This document shows, in pieces, positions 35,277 through 45,287 of a stretch of 64,000 nucleotides of DNA. Each line of letters opens with the position of its first letter. Position 1 is the stretch's first letter. A program made the translations under genes and the position numbers. The notes beneath the pieces are model-generated. The model did no database searches. It was not told the origin of the DNA and was given only the letters and a program-made list of their open reading frames with translations. The DNA is from Staphylotrichum longicolle (Eukaryota; Ascomycota; Sordariomycetes; Sordariales; Chaetomiaceae): positions 9,610,001 to 9,674,000 of the forward strand of contig JAHCVI010000001.1 in assembly GCA_019096155.1 (NCBI GenBank). Direction: 5' to 3'.

Positions 35277-35675
35277 TGAGGAATCGGAATTCGCGTGCAT
35301 ACAGTTGGCATCATGGGTAGCGGCGTCTTTGGGTGTATGAATTATTGTGGTTAGGACTGGACAGCGTTCGATGATCATGCAGGGTCCTGTGTAAGTACGA
35401 GACAAGAAAAGCTGGTGCATGATGTGCTGCATGATGCAAGGAAAACGCTTGCAGAATGCGGTGGTTGCGAAAAGTGACTCGAAATCTCGGATTGAAAGTC
35501 AGAAGCGCAGCTTCCTCGACTCTCCAGAGTTTCAGGGATTCAACAACTGCCTCTTTTGGCACCAACCTCAACTCAACATATGAACTCGAGGCTCCCCGCT
35601 TTCACCCGCAAAACATCGCAGCCAGGCCAAAAAGGGCGTGACAGCCTCAAGTACACGTCAATTGCGATCCGCAAA
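35277..35675. other. intergenic region between hrd3 and sfr1-like gene
   Basis: About 400 bp holding the hrd3 3' UTR and the promoter of the next plus-strand gene. Nothing specific is recognised. Confidence 0.5.
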
Positions 35676-37067
35676 ATGTCATTCCAAACACCCGGCGGCC
35701 ACGACGCCAAACGCCGGCGGATTGAAGCAGCCAATGCCACCCTCCGGAAACCCTTCAGATCGCCGCTTGTCAACCGGCAACACCACGAGACACCCGGCCC
35801 GGCGGCAACGGACAGCGTCACTCCCCACACGCAGCACCAACGGGGGGTCCCCGCCATGCTCCCAATACTGCATCACCCCTCTCTACCAGCCCAACTCTCA
35901 CACCATGGAGCCTGCAGCCAAAGGAACAAGCCGCAGCCACAGCTACAAGCGAAAGTCTAACATCGCGACCGGCTCGTAGACCTCTCCCATAAAGAACCAG
36001 ATCACCCCTCGACCTCAACCCCAACCTCAACCTCGACCTCGACCTCAGCGTCAACCGCGCCCTCGACCCGGCTCTCAGTGCACCAAACGCGGAGGAGCCC
36101 CCGCCACCCCACCACCGCTCCCCAACCAGCGCAGGGCGCCAAAAAAGAACAACAACAAAAACAACCAGGCGACGACGACGACGGCGAAAAAGAAGAAGAA
36201 GACGAAGAAGACCTCCTCACCCGCCTCGCAACCGCCCAACGCACCCTCCACTCCCACCTGCGCGCCGCCCAGTCCCGCCTCGCCCTCGTCCGGCAGGCGG
36301 CCCAGATCGAGCGCCAGGGGTCGCCGTCGTCGTCGTCGTCGGCTACCGGACGGCCAGGCGAGCCGGGAGGCGTGGTGGACTTGACGGGGCTGATTGGCAA
36401 GTGTAAGTCGCCCTTCTTTCCGTCTTGTCGCCCTTTTTATTTTTTTGATGTGCTTGATGCTTGAGATGGGCTGGGGCTACACACTGTACTACTCAGGAGA
36501 TGGTCGTGGTTCATCTCCGGTCTGTAATGGGAGGGGGTTTGTATACTCTTTCCTTGCGGCTGTATTGTTTTTTTCTTTGCCTTTACCTGTTGTGTTGCAA
36601 TAACCCTTCCTCCAAATGGGATAATAGGAAATGAAACGACCCAAGCTGACGTTGACTGGTGGGGATGATGTAGGGAAGGGGGCGAGCAGGTTGGCGGCGG
36701 AGGAGGTATTTGGGCTGGTGAGAGGACGAGTGGAGGGGATGGGCGGGGTGAAGGCTTGGAGGGAGAGTCAGAGACGGCAGAGGGAGTTTTATGCTGGGGG
36801 ACTTGATGAGGCGGTGGTGAGGAAGGGGGGGAGTGTTGGGGATGGGCAAGATGAGGATGGAGAATGGGGAAGGGAAGGCGAGGGGGAAGGGGAGGCGGGA
36901 GAGAGTGAGGAATCGGTGAGTTGGAGTTGAGAGTCTGGTGTGGTGGTGGATGAGCCGTGCTGACTTCTTGACAGGAGGAGTTTACGATGATCATGATGCT
37001 GCAGAGTTTGAATATCGACCCGGATGTGTTGGGGTACGATCCGGTCGAGGATAGGTGGCGGGACTGA
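35676..37067 (+). CDS. Swi5-dependent recombination mediator, Sfr1/Mei5-like; 5' exon structure uncertain
   Basis: Sfr1/Mei5 with Swi5 stimulates Rad51/Dmc1 strand exchange. The N terminus MSFQTPGG...KRRRIEAANATLRKPFRSPL has the basic patch and K-P-F-x-S-P-L motif of the family. A central acidic and coiled segment (TAQRTLHSHLRAAQSRLAL) leads to VVDLTGLIGK, and splicing 36402 to 36674 continues with WKGASRLAAEEVFGLVRGRV. The last exon (36975-37067) gives EEFTMIMMLQSLNIDPDVLGYD, the conserved C terminus. Secure exons are about 36135-36402, 36674-36915 and 36975-37067. The first exon runs from 35676, but its frame meets TAA at 35958-35960. A GT-AG intron from 35847 (GTCCCC) to 36134 would remove it in frame; that donor is weak, so an unseen indel is the alternative. 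Introns of 270 nt elsewhere in this gene make a long first intron plausible. Confidence 0.68.
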
Positions 37068-37682
37068 CACCCTGCTCTTCACACGGAGTGAATAGGGGTG
37101 TGTACATGAGGCCATCGCTGGGTTTGTGACATGGTGTGTGCTCGCCGTTCATGACCATGGCCAGTTTGATCGGACTCAAGCTACAGTTCAATCCGGATAC
37201 CTCACAATAAGAAAATTGCTGCTAATGCAGAAGTCGCTGCCGAGGACTTTATCGACTCTGAATTCGGTCAACTCGGGCGTGAGAATCTCTCTGTGGGGAG
37301 GGTAACCAGACTGGCATGTCACTTGAGACCAGTTCGCAATGAGCACGTGCGTTGCTAGGCTGAGGAGCCGTGTGTGCAGCCGAGCTGTGACGTTGATCAT
37401 CGAATTGAGAGTGGGCTCTGAGGGTCTTACATAAGCCGCTAGCCCGTTTCGCCGCGCGATTCGGGCGCGCACGGCAGTGGGAGAAAGTTGGAATTGGAAT
37501 CGGGAGCGAAGTGATTGGCCGGCCTGGACCGAGGTGTTCCGGGAAACCATCACTGAACCCACACCAATTCGACGCCACCAGTGTGCTTGCCATCCCGAGG
37601 CCTTTTCCGACTGTGCATCTCTGACCACATCCGCAACCTCGACGTCGCCAGTGCAAGCGCATCAATCGCCCGGTTTGCGACC
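37068..37682. other. sdh2 promoter region
   Basis: 615 bp between the Sfr1-like stop and the sdh2 start. It contains a CCAAT box on the minus strand at 37514-37518, 165 bp upstream of the ATG. Open frames on the minus strand here are not supported. Confidence 0.5.
37514..37518 (-). promoter_or_regulatory. CCAAT box upstream of sdh2
   Basis: ATTGG on the plus strand, 165 bp before the sdh2 start codon. Fungal CCAAT-binding complexes commonly control respiratory genes; the site is a match to a short consensus only. Confidence 0.35.
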
Positions 37683-38673
37683 ATGGCAGCTCTCCGCTCT
37701 TCCGCCTCCCGCCTGCTCGGCGCCGCCGCGTCCAGGCCGGCCCTGCGCGCCGCCGTCACGCCCGCTGCCGTCCGCGGCATGGCCACCGTCACCGACGGCC
37801 AGCAGCAACACCAGGCTGCGTCGGGCGAAAAGACCAACCTCAAGACCTTCCAGATCTACCGCTGGAACCCCGACACACCGACCGAGAAGCCGCGCATGCA
37901 GAGCTACACGCTCGACCTCAACAAGACCGGGCCCATGGTCCTCGACGCCCTGATCCGCATCAAGAACGAGCTCGACCCGACCCTGACCTTCCGCCGCAGC
38001 TGCAGAGAGGGCATCTGCGGCAGCTGCGCCATGAACATCAACGGCACCAACACCCTCGCCTGCCTGTGTAGGTTGCTGCCGGATACGAGGGGGAGAGAGA
38101 CACGTGTGGCACGGACGCTGACTAGCTGGCAGGCCGCATCCCCGCCGAGAGCAATGCCGACATGAAGATCTACCCGCTCCCGCACACCTTCGTCGTCAAG
38201 GACCTGGTGCCCGATCTCACCCAGTTCTACAAGCAGTACAAGTCGATCAAGCCCTACCTGCAGCGGGACACGCCCGCCGAGGACGTAAGTCGCGAATACG
38301 AGCCGATGGGGCGAGTGACTCCCACAGGTTTTTTTTGCTAACACCACCACAGGGCAAGGAGTACAGGCAAACCAAGGCGGACCGGAAGAAGCTCGACGGT
38401 CTCTACGAGTGCATTCTCTGCGCGTGCTGCTCGACGTCGTGCCCCTCGTACTGGTGGAACTCGGAGGAGTACCTCGGCCCCGCCATCCTGCTCCAGTCGT
38501 ACCGCTGGCTGGTCGATTCCCGTGACGAGAGGACTGCCGAGCGCAAGGACGCCCTCAACAACTCGATGAGCCTGTACCGCTGCCACACCATTCTCAACTG
38601 CACCCGGACATGCCCCAAGGGCCTCAACCCCGGCCTCGCGATTGCCGAGATCAAGAAGAGCATGGCCTTCTAA
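37683..38673 (+). CDS. sdh2: succinate dehydrogenase iron-sulfur subunit, mitochondrial (Sdh2/SdhB)
   Basis: Sdh2 passes electrons from the flavoprotein Sdh1 to ubiquinone in respiratory complex II. Three exons (37683-38067, 38133-38284, 38353-38673) give 285 residues. The first 35 residues are an Arg/Ala-rich mitochondrial presequence. The 2Fe-2S ligands are Cys107, Cys112, Cys115 and Cys127 (CREGICGSC). The C-terminal ferredoxin domain has the 4Fe-4S motif CILCACCSTSCP (Cys199, 202, 205) and the 3Fe-4S ligands Cys209, Cys256 and Cys262 with Cys266 completing the second set (CHTILNCTRTCPKG). His257, the position most often altered in carboxamide (SDHI) resistance, is wild type, as is Pro in YLGPAILLQSYRW. 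All signatures and the length are normal. Confidence 0.97.
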
Positions 38674-39127
38674 ATGGGGGGAGACGATAGGCGGGTGGCG
38701 CGTGTAAGAAGGGTTGCGGAGAACGGTCGCTAGAGAATGGCGTGGTTGTGAAAAGTGGGTGGGCAGTACGAGTCCCTGGATATCGGGCTCTGGTAGATAT
38801 GTAAACTGTACCCTGGTCTCCTGCATGGTCGGAGTTTACTTTGTCACAGTAACAGCAATAGGATGGTTTATTTGGTTCGTGTGGTCAGTTTCGGGAAGCG
38901 ATATTGCGCTTGATCTGGTCCAGCGACGGGGTTGGCATGGCAGCAAAATGCAAAACGTTCCAAAAACTCAAAACAGTGAGACTAACTATGACTAACGACT
39001 GACGGGATCTGGGGTGCGGAGAATTTAGAGAAGAAAGACAACTAACAATACATCGACACTTTGAAACAATTTTTTCCCACGTTGGACAACCTCATCACTC
39101 CGCCTCAGCCCCCAGGACAGCACCACC
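38674..39127. other. intergenic region between convergent genes
   Basis: 454 bp between the stop codons of sdh2 and the secreted protein gene. Both 3' UTRs must lie here. Nothing is recognised. Confidence 0.5.
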
Positions 39128-39893
39128 TCACTCATCTTTGACGAGCTCATACACCACCTGCACAGGCATGTAGTTTTCCGTTGTCCAAGCATTGACTACC
39201 ACCAGACCAGCCAGTCAGCAAAAACACTTTCTCTCAACCAGAGAGAGAGACAACATCAGACCGAAAAGAAGTCAACTCACCATCCTTCCACTTGACGCTC
39301 CACTCCTCGGCGCCGCCACCTCCCGCCGCCAAAGAAGGGAAGACCACCCACCGCCCCTGACCGGCCCCGTCCTCCCCGGCGTACTTGACGGTCCCTTCCT
39401 CCCGGCTCCCCTGCGCCTCGAGCCGGAACGAGGTCCAGTCCACCGTCGTGCCCGCCGGCACGGGCGCGGCGGCCGGGTCGGCCAGGCTCGAGAGGTCCAG
39501 CAGGCCGTTGGCGCCGACCACGGCGAGCGTCGTCGACGCGCCCGTGTGCAGCTCCGACAGGCCCGTGGTCGGGTTCAGCACCGGGTAGAAGGTGATCTTG
39601 TCGGCCGGGGACTGGGACTGCGGGGAGGTGGTGGTGAGGGTGGTGGCGTTGGGCGCGGCGGTGAGGTAGAGGCCGTTGAGGGACGTCACGGGGCTGTTCG
39701 ATGGGCGGGTAGGGGGGTTTAGGTTAGTTTGAGGTTGGAGCGGGTTGAGTGATGGTGAGAAAGGGGACGAGGAGGAAAAGGGGGCGTACGAGGTGAGACG
39801 CAAGGTGTAGAGAGCCTGGGAAATGTCGCGGCGCAGGGGGGTTGCGAGGCCTGTGGAGGCGAGGAGGGACAGGATGACGGCTTGAAGCTTCAT
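39128..39893 (-). CDS. secreted protein of unknown function
   Basis: Two exons on the minus strand (39893-39281, 39195-39128) give 226 residues. Residues 1-17 (MKLQAVILSLLASTGLA) are a clear signal peptide, followed by TPLRRD, a possible dibasic processing site. The mature chain begins with SQALYTLRLTSYAPFS and a Ser/Pro/Asn-rich stretch, then alternates strand-like segments (LNGLYLTAAPNAT, TTLAVVGANGLLDLSS, TTVDWTSFRLEA, GRWVVFPSLAAGG, EEWSVKWKDG) that suggest a small beta-rich domain. The second exon supplies VNAWTTENYMPVQVVYEL. There is no cysteine, no GPI signal and no membrane helix. I do not recognise the family. It is divergent from the cysteine-module gene across 1.7 kb. Confidence 0.78.
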
Positions 39894-41566
39894 GATGGCC
39901 GGTTTTCTTGGAGATGGTTTTGTGGTGGGGGTTCAGTCAGGTATCTGGTGGAGGAACTGTTCAAGTCTGAAGCTTGAGCTGAGGTTGATGGTGATCAATT
40001 TTGTTCGCTTTTTGGACGGAAGGAGCCCGACTCTTTTATGGTTCCCGTTCTCGTTCTTGCCTTCTGCTTCCTCATCATATCACATCATTCATGTCACGAG
40101 CCATCACATGGAACCTATGGACAACCTCGAGCCTTCTCCCATCACCATTGTTGCACCTTCCCTTCACGAAGAGTTTTACAACACCCCACGTCAACGTCAT
40201 GTGTGCGCCGTGTTTGTTTGTGCACCCTCGCGACATTCCCGTTGCTCCTTCGCTGTGGCAATACCGGCAAATTGCGTGGTGTTCCTGATGGATTCTCCCG
40301 CTCTGATATTAAAGTTGTTGCAAACGGGGACGCAATTGATTAACCATATACTCGCCAAGTCCTTATTTTTAGCAGCCGGGCGACTCTTTTCTCCAGACAC
40401 CCGGTTCAACCCTCTGTGACTTCGTCTGTCAACGCACAGAAGCTGGCAGGAAACAGCAAACTCAATTCATTTACACGCACAAACCCGAGTCATCAACGGC
40501 ACGCTCGTCTAACGTCGGCAGATTTACCTGCATGTCGAGTCCACCCGCCTTCCTCTTCTGAAGCAATGCGCTTAAAGAACGCTGGCTTCCATCGGTTCTA
40601 GCGATCGAGACTTTCTCGGTCACCAGTTTGGATTCTTGAGATGGAGTCTTGACGACATTGTCAGACCACCCTTTCACGTCTCCTGTCCGCTGGGTCCTTC
40701 CTTTTCGACAACGGACCACGTAGCCGCGCGGACGCAGTCAATTAGAAGAATTCTTGGAGCCAAATCCGAAGGTTCCGTCTCCGAGAGAAGCCGTTATCAG
40801 TTGCAACCCTTCCTTGTCTTCTTCTTTTTTCTCTTCTTGCCCCCTTTTTTTTCCTCGCGGTAAGGGCCGCGTGTTTTCCCGGAGCTGGGCCAGAAGCAGC
40901 CACATCCAACTCTACAGTTGCAGTCCTACCGCCAAGCCCGCTGACATCTCCCATGCGGGCCTGGCCAGCGTCGTAATGGTGCCTGTACAGGATCCGGAGA
41001 ATTTGGCTCCCCAGATCTGCGCATCCAGCCCTGCCCTCCACCAGCTCTGCAAACCGGGGGGCCGAGCTACCTTAGCCTATTGCTCCAAGTAACCCTACCT
41101 AAACTTCACGATCCTGCAGTTGGGTAGTCTTTCCAGCGGAAGCTTTTCCCTCTTTACCCCTTTCTACCATGGCTAGTCCCAAAAGGCCGCCTTGGCTTCC
41201 ATTGCAGCTTCATCGAGGAATTACAGACGAGGGTTTCCGCCAAAGACTACCTTTGAGTGGCCAGCAAGGACGGGTCATATCATAGACTACCAAACTCTAA
41301 TCTTCGTGATAGGGCCGCTGTGCTCCGTGTTTGTCCACATACAGGCCAAGAAGACGCTCGCTGTGTCTGAGAGACATGAAGTTACATTCCACCGAGTCTG
41401 GCCATCATACTTGGCACCGTCCTGGGCCAGACTCTGGTCTATATGTCTGCGTTGCTCGCCATCTCTCGATGGAAGCACGTTTTCCTCTGCTCCTGATTAT
41501 CTCACCTTCATATCTGGGGATTTAACCGGCCATCAAAGTTTGACTTGGACAGACTCCTGGCCCAAC
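39894..41566. other. 1.7-kb divergent intergenic region between two secreted-protein genes
   Basis: It must contain two promoters. The plus-strand frame before 41567 stays open back to about 41190 but has no signal-peptide-like start and reads as 5' UTR. Pyrimidine-rich runs occur at 40819-40856. No gene is supported. Confidence 0.5.
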
Positions 41567-42372
41567 ATGCATTTCGTGCTGTCCCTAATCTCGTCCATCC
41601 TCTTTCTTGGAGGTCTGACTGCGGCAGTCCCCGTGGCAGTCGAGGAGCAATGTCTGTCACAGACGATCTGCATTGACGCCGTCAACCCCTGCGGGATCAA
41701 GTATGGCGGGTATGGAGCTCACAGCGCGCAACCAAGAGAAGCGTAGTTACTGAGACAGAGCGGTAGTTGCTACGATGTCTGCGCCGTCTCGGCCAAGCCC
41801 ATCCCTCCGCCTTGCCCCTCGACGACGACGACCAAGAAGGTGACCACCAAGGTTACCACCAAGAAGCCCACTCCCACATCCACCAAGAAGGTCACCACTA
41901 AGATCACCACCAAAAAGCCCACCCCGACCACGACCAAGAAACCCGTCACGACCAAGATCGTCACCATCACCAAGAAGATCACCACCTCCACCTTGTCCAC
42001 CAAGCGCGACAGCACCACCGGCACCAAGTGCTCCGCCACCGTCTCCGTCTGCTGGGACGGCATCAACGAGTGCGGCCAGATGTATGGCGGGTACGTCATC
42101 CATCCCACACACTTCCCTCCTCCCTCTCTTTTTCAGCTTTAACCCCTTTCTCTTTATCTTTTCCCCCTTTGGAAGAGTTACTGAAGATCAAAAAAAAACA
42201 TTGAAATTGACGTCGCTGGTATGTGATTAGATGCTTCCCCGACTGCAAGCCGTGGCCGACGTTCAAGCCGCCGCCGTGCCCGACCCCGACCCGGGCCACG
42301 CTGACTGCCTTCCCTACGGATGTCATCACGAGGGTGACGACGTTGCCTGTCTTGACGCTCCTGGATGAGTAA
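41567..42372 (+). CDS. small secreted protein with two copies of a five-cysteine module joined by a Thr/Lys-rich linker
   Basis: Three exons (41567-41709, 41767-42090, 42231-42372) give 202 residues. The signal peptide is MHFVLSLISSILFLGGLTAA. Module 1 (CLSQTICIDAVNPCGIKYGG, then CYDVC) and module 2 (CSATVSVCWDGINECGQMYGG, then CFPDC) share the spacing C-x5/6-C-x6-C-x6-C-x3-C. Between them lies a 64-residue Thr/Lys/Pro linker with repeated TTKKPTPT units, probably O-mannosylated, ending in a Lys-Arg pair (STKRDS) that could be cut by a Kex2-type protease. Both introns fall at exactly the same place in the two modules, inside the second Gly codon of Y-G-G, phase 2. The function is unknown; a role in cell-wall binding, plant interaction or substrate binding is only conjecture. 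Confidence 0.85.
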
Positions 42373-42745
42373 GGCGTGTGTGTGCGGTTCTCGAGGTGAG
42401 TGTTTGGAGGGAAGGGAAGGGGGTCTGGGTGCTTTCAAGAGCTGAGTTTTCTTGATATTGTAGGTTGCCAGGTGAGGAGGCCTTGGGTGGGAGGGGATGA
42501 AAAACGGTGGTGAGATGTAAAGAAAGGCAAGAGATCTTGAACTTGGGTTCATGAGAACATGTGTGCTGCCAGATGCGAGTTTTGAGGTTTGTGAGTAACG
42601 AACCGTCGATCTCTCTCTGTCAGTGTCCCAATGCAAGAAGGTGTTGAATATCTAGACCGTTGAAGTTGATTGTAACTGCAAATAACCACCGCCCTTCATT
42701 TTCATGCACCTTTCCCCCAATCCTTTCCCCCTTCCCAAACTCTGC
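42373..42745. other. intergenic region between convergent genes
   Basis: 373 bp tail-to-tail gap between the cysteine-module gene and ade2. Nothing is recognised apart from the two 3' UTRs. Confidence 0.5.
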
Positions 42746-44751
42746 TTATTTCCCCTTCGAAGCCAGGTACTCGACGTCCCCGACCTCCCTCAGCCTGCCA
42801 CCCTTGACAATAACCTGCTCCTCCATCTCGGCCTGATACCGCTTCATCTTCTCCTGGTAGTCGGGCACAAACGAGCCCAGGATCCTCACGGCCAACAGCG
42901 CCGCGTTCGTCGAGTTGTTGATCCCCACCGTCGCGGTCGGCACACCCCTCTGTAATTTTCGATCTATCAGCAAAACTACATTCCACGTATTCCACACAAG
43001 GTGAATGCACGAGATAAGAATAAAACTCACCGGCATCTGCACGATACTCAACAGGCTGTCCATGCCGTCCAGGTGCGTCGCCTTGACCGGCACGCCGATC
43101 ACGGGCAGCGGCGTCTCCGACGAGATCATGCCCGGCAGGTGGGCGGCGCCGCCCGCCGCGGCGATGATCACCTTGATGCCCTTGCCGGCCGCCTCGTCGG
43201 CGACGCGCATCATGTACTTGGGCGTGCGGTGTGCCGAGGTGATGTCCAGGGCGAACGGCACGCCAAACTCGCGCAGGATGTCCAGCCCGGCCTTGAGCAC
43301 GGGCAGGTCCGAGTCGGAGCCCATTGTCACGAGCACAAGCGGGGTTTCGCTGCTTGACGGGGCCTGGGTGGGGGCAGGAGTTGGCTTGGTGGTAGTGGTG
43401 GTGGTGGTGGCCTCCTGCTGGGGGCGGAGGGTTTCGGACGTGGCAGACAGGCGCTCCTGGCGGATCTGGTCGACGAGGTCGATGAAGGGCTTGGCTTTGG
43501 CTTCGAGGTCCTGGATGGTGGAGGTGCCGGTCAGGGTGATGTGGCCGATTTTGCGGCCCGGCTTGGAGGCCTTGTTGTAGAGGTGCAGGTAGACGTCCAT
43601 GTCGTCGTCGAAGGCGTCGCGGGCGAGCTCGGCCAGCTTGAGGTGGGCGGAGGGCGTGGCACCGCCGAGGATGTTGAGCATGATGGCGGATGGAACCCTG
43701 GATGTAAGCTTGGAAGGCACGGGCAGATCAAGGACGGCGTGTATTTGCGCCTTGTACTGCGACATGTGCGGCACCGCCTCGATGGTGTAGTGGCCCGAGT
43801 TGTGCGGGCGAGGCGCGACCTCGTTGACCATCAGTGAGCCTGAAAAAGTGTTAGCATCCTACTAGAGATATAGACAGAGACTTTCTCACCGTCTTCAAGC
43901 ACAAACATCTCCACGGCAAAGACACCCCTGCCCCATAGTGTGCTGATGACCTCGGTAGCCAGTTTCTTGGCCGCCTCACAGATGGTTTCTGAGACATCCC
44001 TTGGCGGCATGAAAACCTTGGTGCAGATGCTATCTTCGTGAATGGTCTCAACAGCAGGGTAGGCAACACAGCTTTTGAGGCTGCCCTTGTCGTCCTCCGT
44101 CCTGATGACCATAACCGCCAGCTCCTTGACAAACGGTGCCCACTTCTCGGCATACAGGCTCAGGCCGCCGAGGGCTTGGACTGCAGCCTCAAAATCGGCC
44201 TCGCTGTCGACCTTGAAGTTACCGCGTCCATCGTAGCTGCCCTTGCGTGCCTTGAGCATGAAGGGGAAGCCAAACTTGGTGGCAGCATTTCCGAGTGAGA
44301 TGAGCGCGTCTGGTCCAGAGGCGATGGCCACCTGATCGGCGATGGGGATGGCCTTGTCGCTGTTGCGGAAGTGCTCCTTTTGCAGGTACTTGTCCTGGAT
44401 GAGGCGGATGGTCCTCCACGACGGATGGACCGGCGGCCGATGAGTCTTTGTGGATCCGTCGGCCTGCTTGACCTCGACGCCGTTCTCCTCGATGTCCTCG
44501 AGCACCTCGGTCTCAACATGCTCGATTTCGACCGAGAGAAAGTCAGACTGTGCGGCCAGCTCCCGGATGCGGGCGGGGTCCTTGAACGAGCCGGTCACAT
44601 GGAGGTTGGTGTTGTGCGCCTGCTTGGCCGGCGAGTTCTCCTCGTCGAGGATGGCGATGTCGATTCCCAGCGGATTCGCCGCCTCGCAGAGCATGCGCCC
44701 GAGCTGGCCACCGCCCAGCAGGCCAATGACGGGATTCCTGTTCTCCGGCAT
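42746..44751 (-). CDS. ade2: phosphoribosylaminoimidazole carboxylase (ADE2, PurK-PurE fusion)
   Basis: The bifunctional enzyme makes carboxyaminoimidazole ribotide in purine synthesis; the N-terminal PurK-like ATP-grasp part carboxylates AIR and the C-terminal PurE part moves the carboxylate. Three exons on the minus strand (44751-43890, 43839-43031, 42949-42746) give 624 residues. The start PVIGLLGGGQLGRML is the PurK nucleotide-binding hallmark, followed by KARKGSYDGRGNF and VNEVAPRPHNSGHYT. A linker rich in Thr (coded by an ACC/GGT-type repeat) and Pro leads to PurE at about residue 460: VLVTMGSDSDLPVLKAG, SAHRTP, AAAGGAAHLPGM and GVPTATVGINNSTNAALLAVR. All active-site segments are present. 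Loss of this gene in other fungi gives red adenine-requiring colonies. Confidence 0.96.
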
Positions 44752-45287
44752 CTTTGTTTCTGTTCTGCGACTTTACAGGCCCCGGAAGGTTGACTCGTTC
44801 AGTGAACCCCAGAAATGGAAAGTGAGCGCAAGACAGGAGCGAGATCGGGTAATAAATGACTCGAAATTTTGTAAGTCGAGGGTTTTCAACCAATCAAAGC
44901 TGTGCAGTACTTGTGCTTGGTATTACCGTACGGAAGACCGTCGATCCCCCACATCTTGTGTGAGGAAAGAACTTGACCTCCTTGACCCATTTAACATAAA
45001 GAAAACTCGACGATACTGAGATCATTGGGTACCATATTCTTCAGCCAACCTCTATCCTCTTACTCATAACAAACATCTGGCAGTCAACATTTTTACAGCT
45101 GGTTGTGTGAACAGGCAGGCGTGAATACTTACATCCCACCAAGGTGTCTCGTTTCTTGGTGGGGTTGTTCTCCCACAACCCAATCTGCGTCGCCTTTCTG
45201 GTCTTTACTTTGTTGAACCAAATTTTCACCACGCCAATCTGTCAGATCCATCCCGGTTGTTTTCTGGGGTCTTTCCGGTTTTATACC
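44752..45287. promoter_or_regulatory. divergent promoter of ade2 and dus4
   Basis: 536 bp between the two start codons. A CCAAT pentamer followed by CA lies at 44890-44894, about 140 bp upstream of the ade2 ATG. Other elements are not recognised. Confidence 0.45.
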
